A stretch of DNA of 64,000 nt. Source: Euryodendron excelsum. Lineage: Eukaryota; Streptophyta; Magnoliopsida; Ericales; Pentaphylacaceae. The stretch spans positions 31,702,318 through 31,766,317 of the forward strand of contig CM065379.1 in assembly GCA_033060915.1 (NCBI GenBank), read 5' to 3'. The translations under genes and the position numbers were made by a program. The notes under the pieces are model-generated. The model was not told the origin of the DNA, did not search any database, and saw only the letters and a list, made by a program, of their open reading frames with translations. Numbering within the stretch: the first letter of the stretch is position 1; each line of letters starts with the position of its first letter. This document shows positions 37,744 to 51,600 of the stretch, one piece after another.

Positions 37744-39615
37744 CAGATGCCCCTTGTTGTAGACCCTGATCGTCCTTTGCCCCTTTTCCTAAGATGTATT
37801 TATGTTAGATAGTTTTTATTTTGTAAATCTTGTACGAAAATGGATGTTTATGATAGTTAGATGCATGGATAGGCGAAGATATTTAAGATTTTTACAGCTA
37901 AGTATATGATCAAATACATGAATGACGATGTTGTATATTTACTACACAAGATAATATTGTATTAGTGACTTCTGTTTCTATAGGGAGTTATGTCCTATGT
38001 ATGCAAAGCTCATGCCGATCTTTTGTTTAAATGTATGTACATATTAGAAATATACTAGTTAACAGAATGACAAGGGGTGCTGTCAAACTTAGTATCCTTG
38101 GAATGGTAACTCCTTCCTTTTCGGGGGTCTGGCCTCTCCTTTGGCTCAACCTTACCTTGACTGGATGATAGCACTTCGTACCTTTCTCAACCTTTTGACC
38201 GCCTCCGATTCTCTGCCTCGAGGTTAGTGTATAGAATTATTGGGCTGAAACTCTCAACTCTTAGAGTTTTGGCAACAGCTTACCTGACTTTTAATAGAGC
38301 AATGAGCGGCCAGTCTTTCAATCTGAGGGGACTTTGCTTTAGGACCGTAATGTAGGCTAGGTTAAGGGGTTTTTGAAACAACGGGATATGTAGGCTCAAA
38401 TTCAATGTTGTTTTCAGTAGAATTTAGATCCATACCATCCTTGACTATTTTTCTTCCAGTAGGTTTAGCATCCTTTCTTAGCTTCGGCAGCGTGTCTAGC
38501 TCGTTTAGATCAAGCAATCTATTTTCAATCACAATGGACTTTAGTAAAGTTATAATGTAGGCTATGGTTTCGAAGTTTTGCAAGAAAGGGTAAAGGCTCG
38601 AACCTATTGTTTCTACTCGGCCTCTCTGTAACCTAGGACCACCTTTAAATTTCCTTCCAACTCTTACTATATACTCCTTGGGGTGAAAATGTCTCTTTTC
38701 TTTCCCCCGTTTTCTATATACTTTTTGAGATAAACATGACTCACTTCTTTTTCAGCCTTCCTACCATGTTTTCAAGATGGCACAATCATGGTTTTCTTCA
38801 GCCTTCTTACCATATTTTTTTTTCTTTTTTTCTTTTCCTAAAACAAACATTTCTACAATCCCCCTTTTCTTCTTTTTTTGTAGATATTTTTCATGACAAT
38901 TCAATCTAACCCATTGTGGGCGGCGATCCCGAGGTCAGGGTTTTCTTGAAAAAGATAAATGGCTCAACGGGTTTGGCAAGGGGTTGCTTCTGACTGTATA
39001 GGAAATGAAATGAGGGCCTCTTTTCACTTTGAACTAGATTTCTTGATCCATAGAGCCTTCAACACTGCCCTAGCACGATAGAGGATGGATACTATTCCTA
39101 GAGTTCTCGACTATTGTCTGGCCCAGTGTGGGGAGGACGGTCTTGGATCGGGGTTGACAAGGAACATTTTGCTTTCCGCAAGACACTAGGGGTTAAGCAA
39201 GAGGAATATAAACACATTCACTTTTTTTATATGGGAAAATGAAAAACGGCTCCTCTTCATTTTGATATTCTGGCCACACATCGCTTAGCTTCGATGTCCT
39301 GTAAGTTTTGCCTATGGGTAGTTTCCTCACTCATCCTTATTTTCTCTCTTTTCGGAAAGCTGATCATTCGGCGAGTGGTTAACTCATGCTATCATCCCTT
39401 CAAGTGAAACCATTCCATAAGATAAACCATGCCCCTTATGTATCACAAGAGAAAATAAGATAACAACAGTGAATAAAAGGACTTAATCATTTCATCATAG
39501 TAGTGAAAAGCATATAGTTCTATTTTAAAGAAATGGAAGTGCAGATATTAAAAAGGGATAAAAAGAAAGTGGGTGAAAACACCCTTCTCTTGTACGCTTT
39601 TGATGAGAACCCATC
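37744..39615 (-). mobile_element. Element B: pol-less region downstream of gag
   Basis: On the minus strand this is colinear with 23822-27480 of N in several blocks, including 'gctctatggatcaag', 'cctacattataac' and 'gaggccctcatttcatttcc'. No protease or polymerase motif is visible. From 38100 to 37744 it is AT-rich with no match seen in A or N. Confidence 0.65.
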
Positions 39616-41634
39616 TCAGTAAGGCCTTGGGACAACGCCCACATCTTCGATACTATATTTGTGATTTGAGTCCTAGGCCAAGGTAAGACAGGCAAAGGCT
39701 TCTTCTAGAGCTTCGGACACGTCGGCAGTGATGGTATGGTTGTCAGCCTCATTGACCTCCTTTTTGTTCTTTGCAACAAGTTCTTTTGGAAATAAGATGG
39801 CTAGTTCACCTCCCCCTAACTCGAATGGCTCCGTATGTACTCTCGACTCCTCTAGCTCCTAACCCATGTCTTCATAGTTATACTCGGTCATGGGCCAAGG
39901 GTTTTTTAGTAAATGACGTTCTGCCGTGGCATACTTTGGATGTAGAAACTCAGCACCCCATCCATCAATAGCCATGTTTTCGGCAAGTTCTTCTTTCAGA
40001 AGCATTGACTCCTCCACTGGACAATTAGAAGAATCTGGCACCTCGTTTGGGTTATAAAGATAGATTGGGCATAATGGGAGATCTTCCTCCCAGTCATCCT
40101 CTTTATCGGTCTCCTAATCTACCTCATAATCTTCAGCCATGGGCCCATCGAACTCTTCCTCGCCTTTCATTTCTACTAGTATCATGTTGACGGTGTGGTC
40201 CGGCAGAGGGTTGGTGGTCACATTGGGGGTTAGAGTAGGATTTGCCGGTTGCAGATCGATGGCCTTGTTGTCTATTAGGTCCTAAATTTTGTGCTTGAGA
40301 GAGAAATAACCTTTAGTGTTGTGCCCTTGGCCACCTGAATGGTACTCACAAGTGAGGGTAGCATTAAAGGTCGAGGGTAGAGGGCTTGGCAATGGGCGAG
40401 CAGGCATGGGTTTTACGATATTATTCTTTAGCAGGTTATGGTAGGCCTCAGTTTGGGTGCAGGCTAAGGTGTCAATGGTACGGATGCATCGGGTAGGTCT
40501 ATTAAAGTTAGGTCGTGTCCCGGCAGGGCCATAGTTAGAGGTTGGAACATGCATGGTTAAGGTGGGTAAGGGTAGGATAGGGTGTGATTGCAGTGGTGGA
40601 TGGTATTAGGGTGGTTGGCCCAGCAAAATAACAGACACGTCACTTTCCTTCTTGATTATTCCCTTTGTAGTAGCCACCTTCTTGGCTATGTTAGCAGAGC
40701 TTTCTCTAGTCGTTGCATAGGGATCAGTGATCCTTCCCGTTTTAAGGCCATTCTCTATCATTTTTCCTTGCCTGATGAGCTCAGAGAAACTCTTCCCTAC
40801 ACTAGTGCAAAGCTTCTCATAGTATATCCCTTGGAAAGTGTGCATAAACAATTGCATGTACTCCTTTTCTTCTAGCAGGGGATTGACTTGTGCAGCGGCC
40901 GCCCTCCATCTCAGGGTATATCCCTTGAAGCTTTCTTTCTCACCTTTACTCATCGTCATCAGGGACCATCGATCGGAAGTGAGGTCGATATTGTGACGGT
41001 ATTGAGCTTTGAATGCATTGACTAACTCAATCCAAGTGGTGATCTTTCTTAGGTCCAGATGGGCGAACCATTGTAGAGCAAACCCGGTGAGGCTGTGTTG
41101 GAATAACTGTATGAGAAGTTTCAGATCATTGCTATGACCGCTCAGTGCTCTAGCATAGAGACGAAGATGAGCAATAGGGTTACCACCAGTGCTGTCGTAC
41201 TTTTGGAAGTCAGGCATTTTGAACCTAGCAGGTCTCGGATGGTTAGGAAAGAAACAGAGCTCGTTGTAAGAAGTGAAACCGTAGGTGTCATGGCCATGGA
41301 GACTTTGCAATGAATCTTCTAGCCCTTGAATTTTCAGACTGAGAGGGTCTAAGGGAGTCCTTTTTACAGGAGGTGAGAGCAGTATGGTCTCCTCCTCTTC
41401 AACGTTGATCCCTTTGGCATCTTCTTTGTTCCTCCCATCATTGTCAGATTGAAGCACGATCCTTGGGTTAGCGGGTTCAAGGTCTTTGGACGAGGTTATG
41501 GATGACGACGGGATTACAATAGTATCCTTCATGGCCATAGTTTGAATGACTTTGAGCATTTCACCAACCTTGGTCGTCATTTCATTGACCTCTTCTCGAG
41601 AGACCTAAGATGATTCTTCAGGGTTGGTAGCCAT
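39616..41634 (-). pseudogene. gag: gag of element B, best-preserved copy (Ogre/Tat type)
   Basis: One frame of 672 codons runs from the ATG at 41634 to TGA at 39618-39616. Premature stops are at codons 10, 343, 451, 507, 592 and 654; all six are TAG or TAA, and 451 is TAG where A keeps CAA (KIQDL). Residues about 140-280 form the retrotransposon gag core (MPDFQKYDSTGG, LRLYARALSGH, LFQHSLTGFALQWF, FKAQYRHN, ESFKGYTLRWR). Near residue 431 the non-standard finger-like motif EYHSGGQGHNT...LKHKI, typical of Tat-lineage Gag, is present. An acidic tail of about 220 residues follows and ends GVVPRPY. No protease (D-S/T-G) signature or pol frame follows. The identical ending in A and N with different stop codons suggests that the ORF naturally stops here. 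Confidence 0.9.
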
Positions 41635-43160
41635 TAGTGAGGCTCTTTGTCGGGTGATAATGGGGTCCCTAGGTGGACGTTACCCCTTCTTGGGAGTAAT
41701 GTTGACTCAGTGCAGGGTGATCTCTGTAAATGAAAAAGAAAGAGACAGAAAGACAGAAACACAAATTGCAAGTCAATTTATAGTATTTAGAGAGCTTTAT
41801 GCAGTGCATGTCCTAGGGTGCCCCTACTCGAGAGGGCAACTAATCATGATGTATTGGCTCACTTTTGGAGATAGGGGGTTTGCCCCCGTATGCAAGCACC
41901 TTATCATGGATCAGGAATCTGAATTCATCATCTATTCACAGAAAAATAAGGAAACTTATTGAACAAAAGCAAAGAAGTACATTTTAACAATGGTGGAGAG
42001 GGAACATGCTTCTTTGGCCTTCCACCTATCTAATTTTACATGAGAAATCCTAAACTACTCATGAGTCTTTGGATTTACCTTTGTTGGATTTGATGTCGAG
42101 GAGGCCGCTGAGAGACTTTGTTGATCGGTTGCCCCTTGTCTTCTTGGCAACCCTATCTCGGTGAGCATAGAAAGATTGGGATCCCTCTTATGACTTGAAA
42201 TGCATGCAATGATTCCTTAGGGTTACGTGGGAACCCTTAGGATTTGGGTAGGTTTAATGCAAGGGAGAGTAACATCGGTGTCACTCTCTTTAGGTTAATC
42301 ATATGCATGAGAATGCACTGACTTGAGTTACTTTGGAACTCTCGTCTTGGGATGGAATATCAGATGCATGAACATGGATATATAAAGTAAAGAGAGAGAG
42401 AATGCATTTGTAAAGTAAACATGTATGCATGAGCAGTTAGACAAGCATTATAACAGTAATAATACAATCATTATAACAACAGGAATAAACAGGTGTAAAT
42501 GAAAGTAAGAGCAGTCACCCTTTCCTCCATGGTTTTGGAAAATGGTGCACGTGTCTTAAATCCGGCAAAGGTTCGGCTATGCATGATGTCTATATGAGCA
42601 TGAGGTTGAAGGTTCACTAATGTGTCCTCAAAAGGCTTGGTCCCTGGATCTTCAAACCTAGGCTCACTCCCCGAGGTGGTGTCATGATCGGTTGGTGATC
42701 CAAGCGGGGGAACCATTAAGAGGTTGTAGGCAAAGAAACTGACACAACATCTTACCCACAACCAATATACCATTCCCACTTCTAACTAGAAAGGACGGAT
42801 CAGGGTAAAAATGCAAGTATGCAGAATGCAAGTGCATATGCAGTGTGTGTGTGATTTTTTTTTAAAGCGGAGGAAACAGCCCAATAACTCCCATCCATCA
42901 TGTTCATCATATTCATGCATAGCAGTTAATAGAATAATATTGTAAACAAAAGACCGCACCTACAAAACAAAGATGCAAGAGTTAGTATATGGATGGCAAG
43001 CTTAATATAAGATAATATGAATGGAATTAAATGCATGTTTTTTAAAACAACTTGAAAATTTGATTTCGAAAATTGAAAGTGGATAGAATTGGACTAGTTA
43101 ATCGAAGACTCTACATGGGTGAAGGGTGAAGAGACATGACAATGGCCTAACCCTCTAAGT
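41635..43160 (-). mobile_element. Element B: leader between PBS and gag
   Basis: On the minus strand this is colinear with 21513-22900 of N. It contains no convincing ORF. A pyrimidine tract ending TTTACAG (about 41724-41742, minus) lies 90 bases upstream of the gag ATG, matching the acceptor-like signals in A and N. Confidence 0.75.
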
Positions 43161-43179
43161 GTCCCCAGCAGAGTTGTCA
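43161..43179 (-). other. Primer-binding site of element B
   Basis: On the minus strand TGACAACTCTGCTGGGGAC lies two bases after the LTR end. It differs from the N site at four positions, with changes of transition type. It fixes 43182 as the inner end of a 5' LTR and gives the element's direction. Confidence 0.78.
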
Positions 43180-43181
43180 GC

Positions 43182-46100
43182 TGTCGCGCCTAGATTTTTC
43201 GCACTTAAGGAATACACACACAAGTGGAAAAAATACTGTACTCTCTCATTAGAACTCATCCTCCTAGAAGAATGAGTGCGACTAGGTTTGAATTGAAAAT
43301 TTGATTGGAATAAAGGGCTTTTAGAAAACAATTTGGAATCGCCACCTAACTTGATTAAGGTGAGTTAGATCACCTAAAAGCTAAGCACAATCCAAAGACT
43401 ACACTTAGGGTTTTTGAAAACGATTTTAAAAATACTTACTTAATAGAGGGTTTTTAAGAAAACAGGTTGTTTGGTAACCTTTAGAAAATATTTAAGCCCT
43501 TTTTTAAAATAACTCCATTTTGGTCTTTCGAAAACAGTGATCTAAGTTCAGAGCTTGGTTACGTGTAGGGAAGACACACTAAGCCATTACCCTACCCCGC
43601 CCTTGCGACACCTATATGTCTATTCACCCTAGATTCATCCATCAAAGTCTTCGATTAATACATGTCCAAAACAATCCAATTTAGAAAATAATATTTAAAG
43701 ATAATGATGCATGATATGCAAATGCATGAAAAAGATTTGATTTTAAAAATAGATATGAAAAGGCTTGATTCGATAGACTTGATTTGAAATTGGATTGGAT
43801 TTGAAAGGATAGATTTGATTTTAGAAAGAGAATTTTGGAGATTGGAAATAGAGATTTGAAAATAAAAAATTAGAATTGGAAGTTTGAAATAGATTATAGA
43901 ATTGGAAACTTGAAAAAGGTTGTGGAATGGGAAACTTAAAAAAGGTTGTGGAAATAGAAGCTTGAAAAAGGTTGTGGCCGCACCCATGAGAGTTGTCTAC
44001 GTATCCTTTTGGAGGAATCAGGTCAATTGTAGTTTGGACTAGAGTTCGATTGAAAATAGAAGGTTTGATTCAAAAAAAAGTTTTGATTGGAAAAAGGAGT
44101 TTGATTTGAACTTAGAATAGAAGATTAGAAATTGGAATTTGGAATTTGGAATTAAAAATATTAGACTTTGATTTGGAAAGATAGAACTTAGAAGAAAGAT
44201 TTGGACTTGTTTTGGAAAGATTGAGATTTTCCTAAATCCTAGACTTAAGAAAGATATGATTTAGGAAAGACTTGAGGTTTAAGAAAGATTTGACTTGACT
44301 TGGAAGGGTTTTAGAAAAGAGTTGACTCGAATGTTGGACTTGGAAGATTAGGAAAGTTGGAATTAGGAAAATTTCAAAATAGGAAAGTTCCATTTTAAGA
44401 AAGATTTCGTTTAGAAAAGTATTCAAATTAGGAAAGTTTCAATTTGGAAACATTTTGAAATAGGAAAGTTTGATTTAAGAACGATTTGAAAATTGGAAAG
44501 TTTAGAATTTAGAAAGTTTAGGATTTGAAAATATCTAAAATTTTAGAAAGTTTAGAATTTTAGAAATATTTGAAGTTTGAGTTTTGGAAATATTTTAAAT
44601 TAGGAAAGGTTTGAGTTTAAGAAAAATTTGAAGATTTAGATTTGGAAAGTTGAAATTTGGAAATGTGTGGAATTAAGAAGATTTGGAAGCTTAAAGTTTA
44701 AGGAAAGATTTGAAAGTTTAAGTTTTGGAAACTTAAGATTTAGGAAAGTAGGAGATTAGGAAGGATTTGAATTAGGAAAGATTTGGATTTTGTTTCTAAG
44801 AAGAAGTGTTTTGATTTTGTTTTCAAAAACGGAGGATTGTATCTAGTTTCCAAAATGGGGAGATTGGATTTGGTTTCCTAAAATGGATGATTAAATATGA
44901 CATGGAATTGGAAGGGAAAATTTTAGAAACCCTAGATTTCAAAGTCTATGATTTGATGTAGGAAATTGGTTTATGGAAATTTATGATTTTGATGTAAAAA
45001 TGTTTTAGGGAAGAAAATTAGGGTTTTCTAATCGTTGGCTCTAGGGCTTGACTTGGACTCTAAGAAAAGAGACTTTTGGAAAGTGGATTTTTTGGAAAGG
45101 GAGATTTTTAGAAGGAAATCTTAGAAAGGAGTTTTTGGAAAGTGAATTTTGAAAAGAGAGTTTTTATAAAGGGATTTTTGGAAAGAGTCTTTGGGAAGGA
45201 AACCTAGGGAGCGTTTCTAAAAAGGAAGTTTTAGGAAGTTAAGTTTTTTAAGGGAATCCTTAGAAAACAATTTTGGAAAGGAGATTAGAGAGAATTTTTT
45301 TTTTTTTTGAAAACTATATTGGAGAATAGATTTTAGAAGAAGATATTTCAAAAGAGAGTTTTTAAAGGGGATTTAAAGAAGATTTTGAAAAGTAAGTTTA
45401 GAAGAAGATTTTCGAAAATAATTTGAATATAGACTGTTGCAAGCCTCTAGAAATATCACACTTTCCTAAAACGATTCTAACCATAAAAAGATTAGAACCA
45501 TTCTAGGATTATGGTTTGAAAACAACAATGATTTGAAAATATGGACCCTATTGGTCACTTTAAATATAACAGTTTCCTACAGTAACCCTAACCATGAAAA
45601 GGCTAGAATCACCTTAGGAATATGATTTTGAAAACAAGTTTTGAAGAAGAAGATTTTAACACAAGTTTTGAAAATGATTTTAATGCAAGTTTTGAAAACA
45701 AGTTTGAAAACGAATTTTAGAGGAATGTAAGATCATAATATGCACAATGCAAGTTGGGGGCGTGAACATACAAGGTTAAGGCTTCACCACATAATTAAGG
45801 GGGTCAAACCCACGTGGTTTTCAGTTAGACTAAGAGAAAGCCCCCTACACGGTGACTCTCAATAGCCTAATCCTACACATGGATCGGGAAGTCCTTTATT
45901 TCAAACATGCAAGAAAGGGGTGGAAGAAGATAGGGGATCAAAATAGAAGAAAACCCAAGTGGGTTAGGAGAGAGAAGAGAGAGGAGGAAGATGCGTAAAC
46001 ATAAAAAGAAAACCTACCTTGCCTCTTCTTTTATTTGCTTTGTTTCACTTGCTTTGTTTTCCTTTCTTTGCTTATGTCTTCGCTTCAATCTTCGTCTTGA

Positions 46101-47858
46101 TCTTCGAGAGCTTCGGGTTGCAGCACTTCAAGTTTTCAACGAAGGCCTTAGAGGCTAGTGTTTGAGTGTATAGGAGTATATGTCAGTTAGGGTTTGTGTA
46201 TGGAGGCTAGGGTTTTGGAAAACCTAAAGAAGACTAAAGTTTATGGAGGCTATAAGCTTTGTATATCAAGGAGGGGAGTTTTTAGACTGAGTTTGAGAAC
46301 CCCTTTCATGCTGGAAGAGGCTCTATATTTATAGAGAGAGGACTGACCTAGCGCCTGTTGCAGTGGTGCCAGGCAAAAATTCCTTCTGGCACCAACCATT
46401 TAGGAAAGCTTTAAGGTCAGCAAGTAATGTATCTTCAAAAGATTTGGGCGCCTGTAGTAGTAACCACCATATAATTTTTAGCCTGACTTCACTAGGAGTG
46501 ACTCCAAAAAGTTCAAGAATGATTTGAAAGGGCCAAGAATGGCTCGGAAGGTCAAAAAGGGATGAGAACCCCTTAAATAGTGTCTCGGGGGTAATAGACT
46601 TGAAAAATGATGACATGATGTGTTGAAAAGGTTGACCGGGCCATTAGGGGCAAAACGGTCAACTGGACCAGAAAACTACCGAGATGGACTCAGAATATCC
46701 TGGAAGAAGGCTTAAGGTTTGGAAACATTACTTAGAATGTCCCAAGAGGTTATCGGTTTGTTACCCAAAGCTAGTGTGGTTGGAGGAGGTGACCGGCCCA
46801 CTAGGGACAAAATAGTCATTTTGCACCGGGTTTGCCAGAACTGACTCGGAATGACTTGAAAAAGTAATGAAAGGTCAAGAATAATATAAGAAGTATTCTT
46901 GGGAGGTTATTGGTTTGAAACCCAGAGCCGGTGTGGTTCCCGGGGCGTTCAGATGCCTAGGGGCAAAATGGTCATCTTGACCGGAATGTCTCGGAATTGG
47001 CCCGAAACTAATTAGAAGGCTCCAAATCATGCCGAATTATCTTTAAGACAATCTTGGAAGGGTAGACTTATTGTTCTGAGGACTTAGGTACTGTCTTGAG
47101 AAACGTGCCGAAAATGGCCCTAGGGGTAGTTAGGTCATTTTTCACCGAAGTGGGCTAGCTGTCATCGGTGTTGACTTGGGTTTCGAGTGTTTCTGTCACT
47201 ATAACGGCGGTCCTGTAATATAGGGGTTTGTTGGCAATTCCCTATATCGACCTGTTTGCGAGTGTTTCGGCCACTCTAACGGTTGCGATGTTTACGAGTA
47301 TTTCCGTTCCTCTAACGGGTCGCGATCATTCTAAAGACTGCCTTATCTCTGGAAGCTGCTAGGTGGACTTAGCGCTTGAAAAATCAACTTTCTCGGAAGG
47401 CATGCCAAAACGGATATTGCTTTATTGGCGGGCTAGTAAGCCAAAGGTAGACCGTTCCACCATCTCGGGGACTTAGGGTCTTATCCCGGTCGACGAGTTT
47501 GAAGGGACTTATCGTTCCGAAGAGTTTCTTTGGAAACGTGGGAGATAGGATGGACTTACCACCTCGAGGAATCAACTTTCTAGAGTGTGCCGGATTTAAT
47601 TGGAATTGGAATTGGACTGAAAAAGGGGACTTACCGTCTTCGAGAAGACGTGCCTATTAGAATTGGATCGAACAATGCCCCCAAGGGCATTTTGGTTATT
47701 TATCCTCTATTTGGGCCCAAAGGGCCCGGGAAGCGATTGATTGATAGGATTAGACTTGAAAAATTGAGTTGACTCAAGATATATCCATATTGACTTGAAT
47801 ACAAGTCTAGACGAACTGGAGACTGCTGAGCAGGCAAAAATGGGCCGATTTATCCACA
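43182..47858 (-). mobile_element. Element B: 5' LTR
   Basis: The LTR begins TGTCGCGCCT at 43182. It has the conserved block (43550-43622), purine array, TATA box and unique promoter-distal part. The outer end is unusual: instead of GGGGTGCTTACA it reads 'atgggccgatttatccaca' to 47858, so the outer boundary is uncertain by about 10 bases. A CACTA element begins within three bases of this end. Confidence 0.85.
46326..46333 (-). promoter_or_regulatory. TATA box of element B 5' LTR
   Basis: TATAAATA on the minus strand in the shared context 'ctctctataaatatagagcc'. Confidence 0.6.
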
Positions 47859-47860
47859 GG

Positions 47861-48270
47861 GACTACAAGAAAATTGACTTTTTGTGGCACTCAAAAAATG
47901 CCACTGAAAAGCATATAAGTGCCGCAATAACTTTTCCTGGCACTTTTCGGACACATTTTTAAAAAGTGGGTAATTCCTGTGTCGCGAATACTTTGCAGCA
48001 TTTTTTTTTGGTGGTGTTGGCATATTTCCTTCACTAATTACCGGCATTTATAAGTGCCGCAAAAACGATTAAATTTGAGACATTCTTTTTGTGGCAAAAA
48101 TAAAAATGCCGGCGATTCGTGACACTTTTTTGTTGGAAGTGCCACTAGTGCAAATTGATTATTGGCTACATTTTTTTGTCAAAGTGCTGCAAAAATACAT
48201 AGCACTGGATCAAGTATTCTTTTGCTGACACTTCTTTAAAAGTGTCGATATTTTAAGCCCAAAAATTCCT
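47861..48270. repeat. CACTA terminal and subterminal repeats
   Basis: After the terminus, short direct and inverted variants of 'aagtgccgcaaaaa' recur (near 47914, 48049, 48188, with inverse forms such as 'ttttgtggcaa' and 'tggcacttttcgg'). Such arrays bind the element's own protein in En/Spm elements; here this is inferred from position and motif density. Confidence 0.7.
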
Positions 48271-48689
48271 ATCAATAATTTAATTCAAATCTTGTCAATA
48301 ATTTTGTGTACTTGTATTCATACAAAGGTATGAATATGATTTGACCAATGTTTCACTTCTTTTATTCCATTAACACTATCAATCAACACATAAAACTCCA
48401 CAAAGTCTAATTAAAAACCAAACTTATGATTGTATCTAACAAACCATAAATAATAATAGTTAACCATCTACTTACAAATACCATGTTCAATACAGTAATC
48501 CATGTCCATATGATACTAAGTTCAACACTCAAAAAATTTCAAATTACTCTATTGCTCCACCATAGATCAGTTGAAATCACCATGACCTGCTAATTAAGTT
48601 CTCCTTACAACGTAAAAATCAATTTGTATATTTATTAGATAACTAATATATGCACTGGATGATGAACTTAAAAAATAAAAATTGTATAA

Positions 48690-51600
48690 TATACATAGAG
48701 AGATTGCCAAGCAACAGTTGCTTTGATAGCTTCTCCCACTGTATTAACACCTTCCCGAGGCCTGACTAAGAACTCATTAGGTTTTCACCGCCTTCTCAAC
48801 ATATACTTCCCAAAAATCATGTCCAAGTTGCATTCCACGTACTACTTTGCTTAAATCTTTACTGATTATAGTGCCCTGTGCAATAACTTGGTATGGTAGC
48901 TTGGAATTAAGAAGATCTACTTCTGCTTTCATCATTCCAACCTATGAATATGAGTATTACTTTTAGGCAGAATAAATATGCATATTTTCATTGGGACGCT
49001 TCCATTGAATTAAAAACAATTTAAAATAGAGCCAAGTGAGCATCCGTGCATACTTAAAAATAAATGTATATTTTTAATTTTTTTTGGACAATTTGGCTAC
49101 TACTTTTAGGTCAACAATTACCTCTTGGGTGTAATATGCCTTTTGCATTCCCGTGTGGGTGTTACGAACCTTTTGGAGCCTTCTCTTTTTCTTCACTTCA
49201 TCTAGCTGTATTTTATGAATTATGAGATGTTAGACATAGATGGAATATATGAAACAAAATGTGTGTGCAAATACATATAAATTCCAATGTAGTAAAATTT
49301 GATTTACAAAGTATCTAAATATAAAGTAAGTTGTTGATGGGACTTGATTTTGTTTTTTTATAATCTATTTTTGGTCTTGCATTGTAATAGAACTCTATAT
49401 TAGTACAAGTGAGGTGCTCAATTTCAAGGGTGCAGCTAATAAGGAACTATTGTGTATTATACTCACGATTTTAAGGATTCCTTTTTTTACTATACCTCAT
49501 GGGATGGGGTACATTGAATATTTGTCTTGAGAGTTTGTGGAGCTCGTGTCTCATCTTGGTACTTTTGGGGCTGTAAAGGTGGCACTTGTGATGGAGTATT
49601 ATGTGCACTAGACGAATCCAGAACCTATCAAATATCATCACAATAAATGAATATGTGTACTTTTAATCAAAATAGTATCCAAGAAAAATATAATCCTTGA
49701 AATATGTATCAAAATGAAAAATGAGAATGTGCACTTTTATAATCCATTTTGATTATATTTCTACATCTGTTTTCATAAATCTAACCTACAAATATGAGTA
49801 GTACTTTCAGACATAGCAAACACAAAAATTTCATTGGGATGCTTTCCTAGAATTTAACACACAATTTAACATATCACCATGTGAGGATGCACGTACACAA
49901 TCAAATATGTACTTTAAATTTTAAATTGGAGAATTTGTCTATTAATTTAAGGTTAATAATTACCTATTGCGTTTTATGTGCCATTTGTATTTCCTACTTG
50001 TGGGTGTTATGGGCCTTTTAGAGCCTTCTCTTTCTCTTCAGTTCATGTATCTGTATTTTATGAATTATGAGATGTTAGATAAAGATGAAATGAAAGAAAA
50101 TATATGTACAAATATATATACAGCAATATAGTACAATTGGATTTAAAAAGTAACTAAATATAAAGTAAGTTGTTGATGGGACTTGATTTCTTTTCTTTTT
50201 ACTCTTGTTTTGGCACTTGCATTATAGTAAAAGTCTATTTTAGCACAAATGAGATGTTCAATTTCTTGGGTGCAAATAATAAGGAACTATTCTGTATTAA
50301 ACTCATTATTTTTAAAATTCTTTGTTTCACTATACCTCATTGGATGGGGCATATTGAACATTTGGCTTGATAGTTGGTGGAGTTCGTTTCTCATCTTGGA
50401 ACGTTCATGGCTATAAAGGCCGCAATCGGGATGGAGTATTATGTGCACTAGACGAATCTAGAACCTATTAAAGGTTACCACAATAAATAAAATGTGTACT
50501 TCTAATCAAAATGATATCCAAGTCATTATTAAACTTTATAAATTTTCATTCAATTCAAAATGGAAAGTAATTTCATGTTCAGTACATTGTGGTGTAACAG
50601 CTGGACAAGTCTCCATATGAGAGCGCATCATCTTTAGTTGAGATTGCATCTGGGATTGCATGATTGTAAATGTTTGAAATTTGTTCTCCATTTCAGCTCG
50701 TACCTTTGTAGTTATTTCTTCCCTCAAACTCTCATTATCTATATCAACTGCTTTGCGTGATCGACCAAACAACTCAGTGGGTGTGGGCCCTAAACCATAA
50801 GTTCATAGGTGGCCATGTTTTTCAGGTCCCATAACATCATAGAAAATCTCATTCCATGCAGTCACATTATCTAGAGACTCTGGCAATTGAGAGGCTCACT
50901 CTTGTAACTTCGCCTGCAATTAAGATTCGTAATTTCTTAAAAAAAAAAAGGATCATTGATATGGGATGCTAGAAGAACTAAACATTATGTAGATACATGT
51001 GAATTTGGGGCAAGAAAAATGAATTGTAATTTGTACACATACAATGACCTCAGTAGAAGCATCACCAATAGGGTTCCCATTCTTTCTTTTGCGTGTAAGT
51101 ATAAAAACTTCCAATCGAGACGGCTTATGACCATACTTGGTCTGAAGCTATAAAGATAATTAACAACATATACAGACAATAAGCACCCAATTATTAGTTT
51201 TACATTTAATATATAGAATGCATCAAATAGAAATACCAAATATTAATGAATGCACCTCATGGGATACGCATGCATGACTCTTTCATCCACTAGTATGCCC
51301 CATCTTCAACTGCTTGCGACTGTTAATATTTTGCTGGCTACGCTTCTGTAATATAGAATTGAATTTAGGTTATTGCAAGATGAATAAATATACCATTTCA
51401 GTTTATCAATAAATGGGATGCTAGAAGCTAACTACGCTTTCAAGTAAACTTTAAAATTTAATGAATTATGATATATTTGGAAGCTTTAAATGTTTGCATA
51501 CTATTGCCTCCTCTGAGCTCCAATACTCAACAAGTATTGGCCATTGATCCTCCTGAACTCTTAGAGGACGATTTGCAAGTTGTTTTGCTTTATTTGAGAG

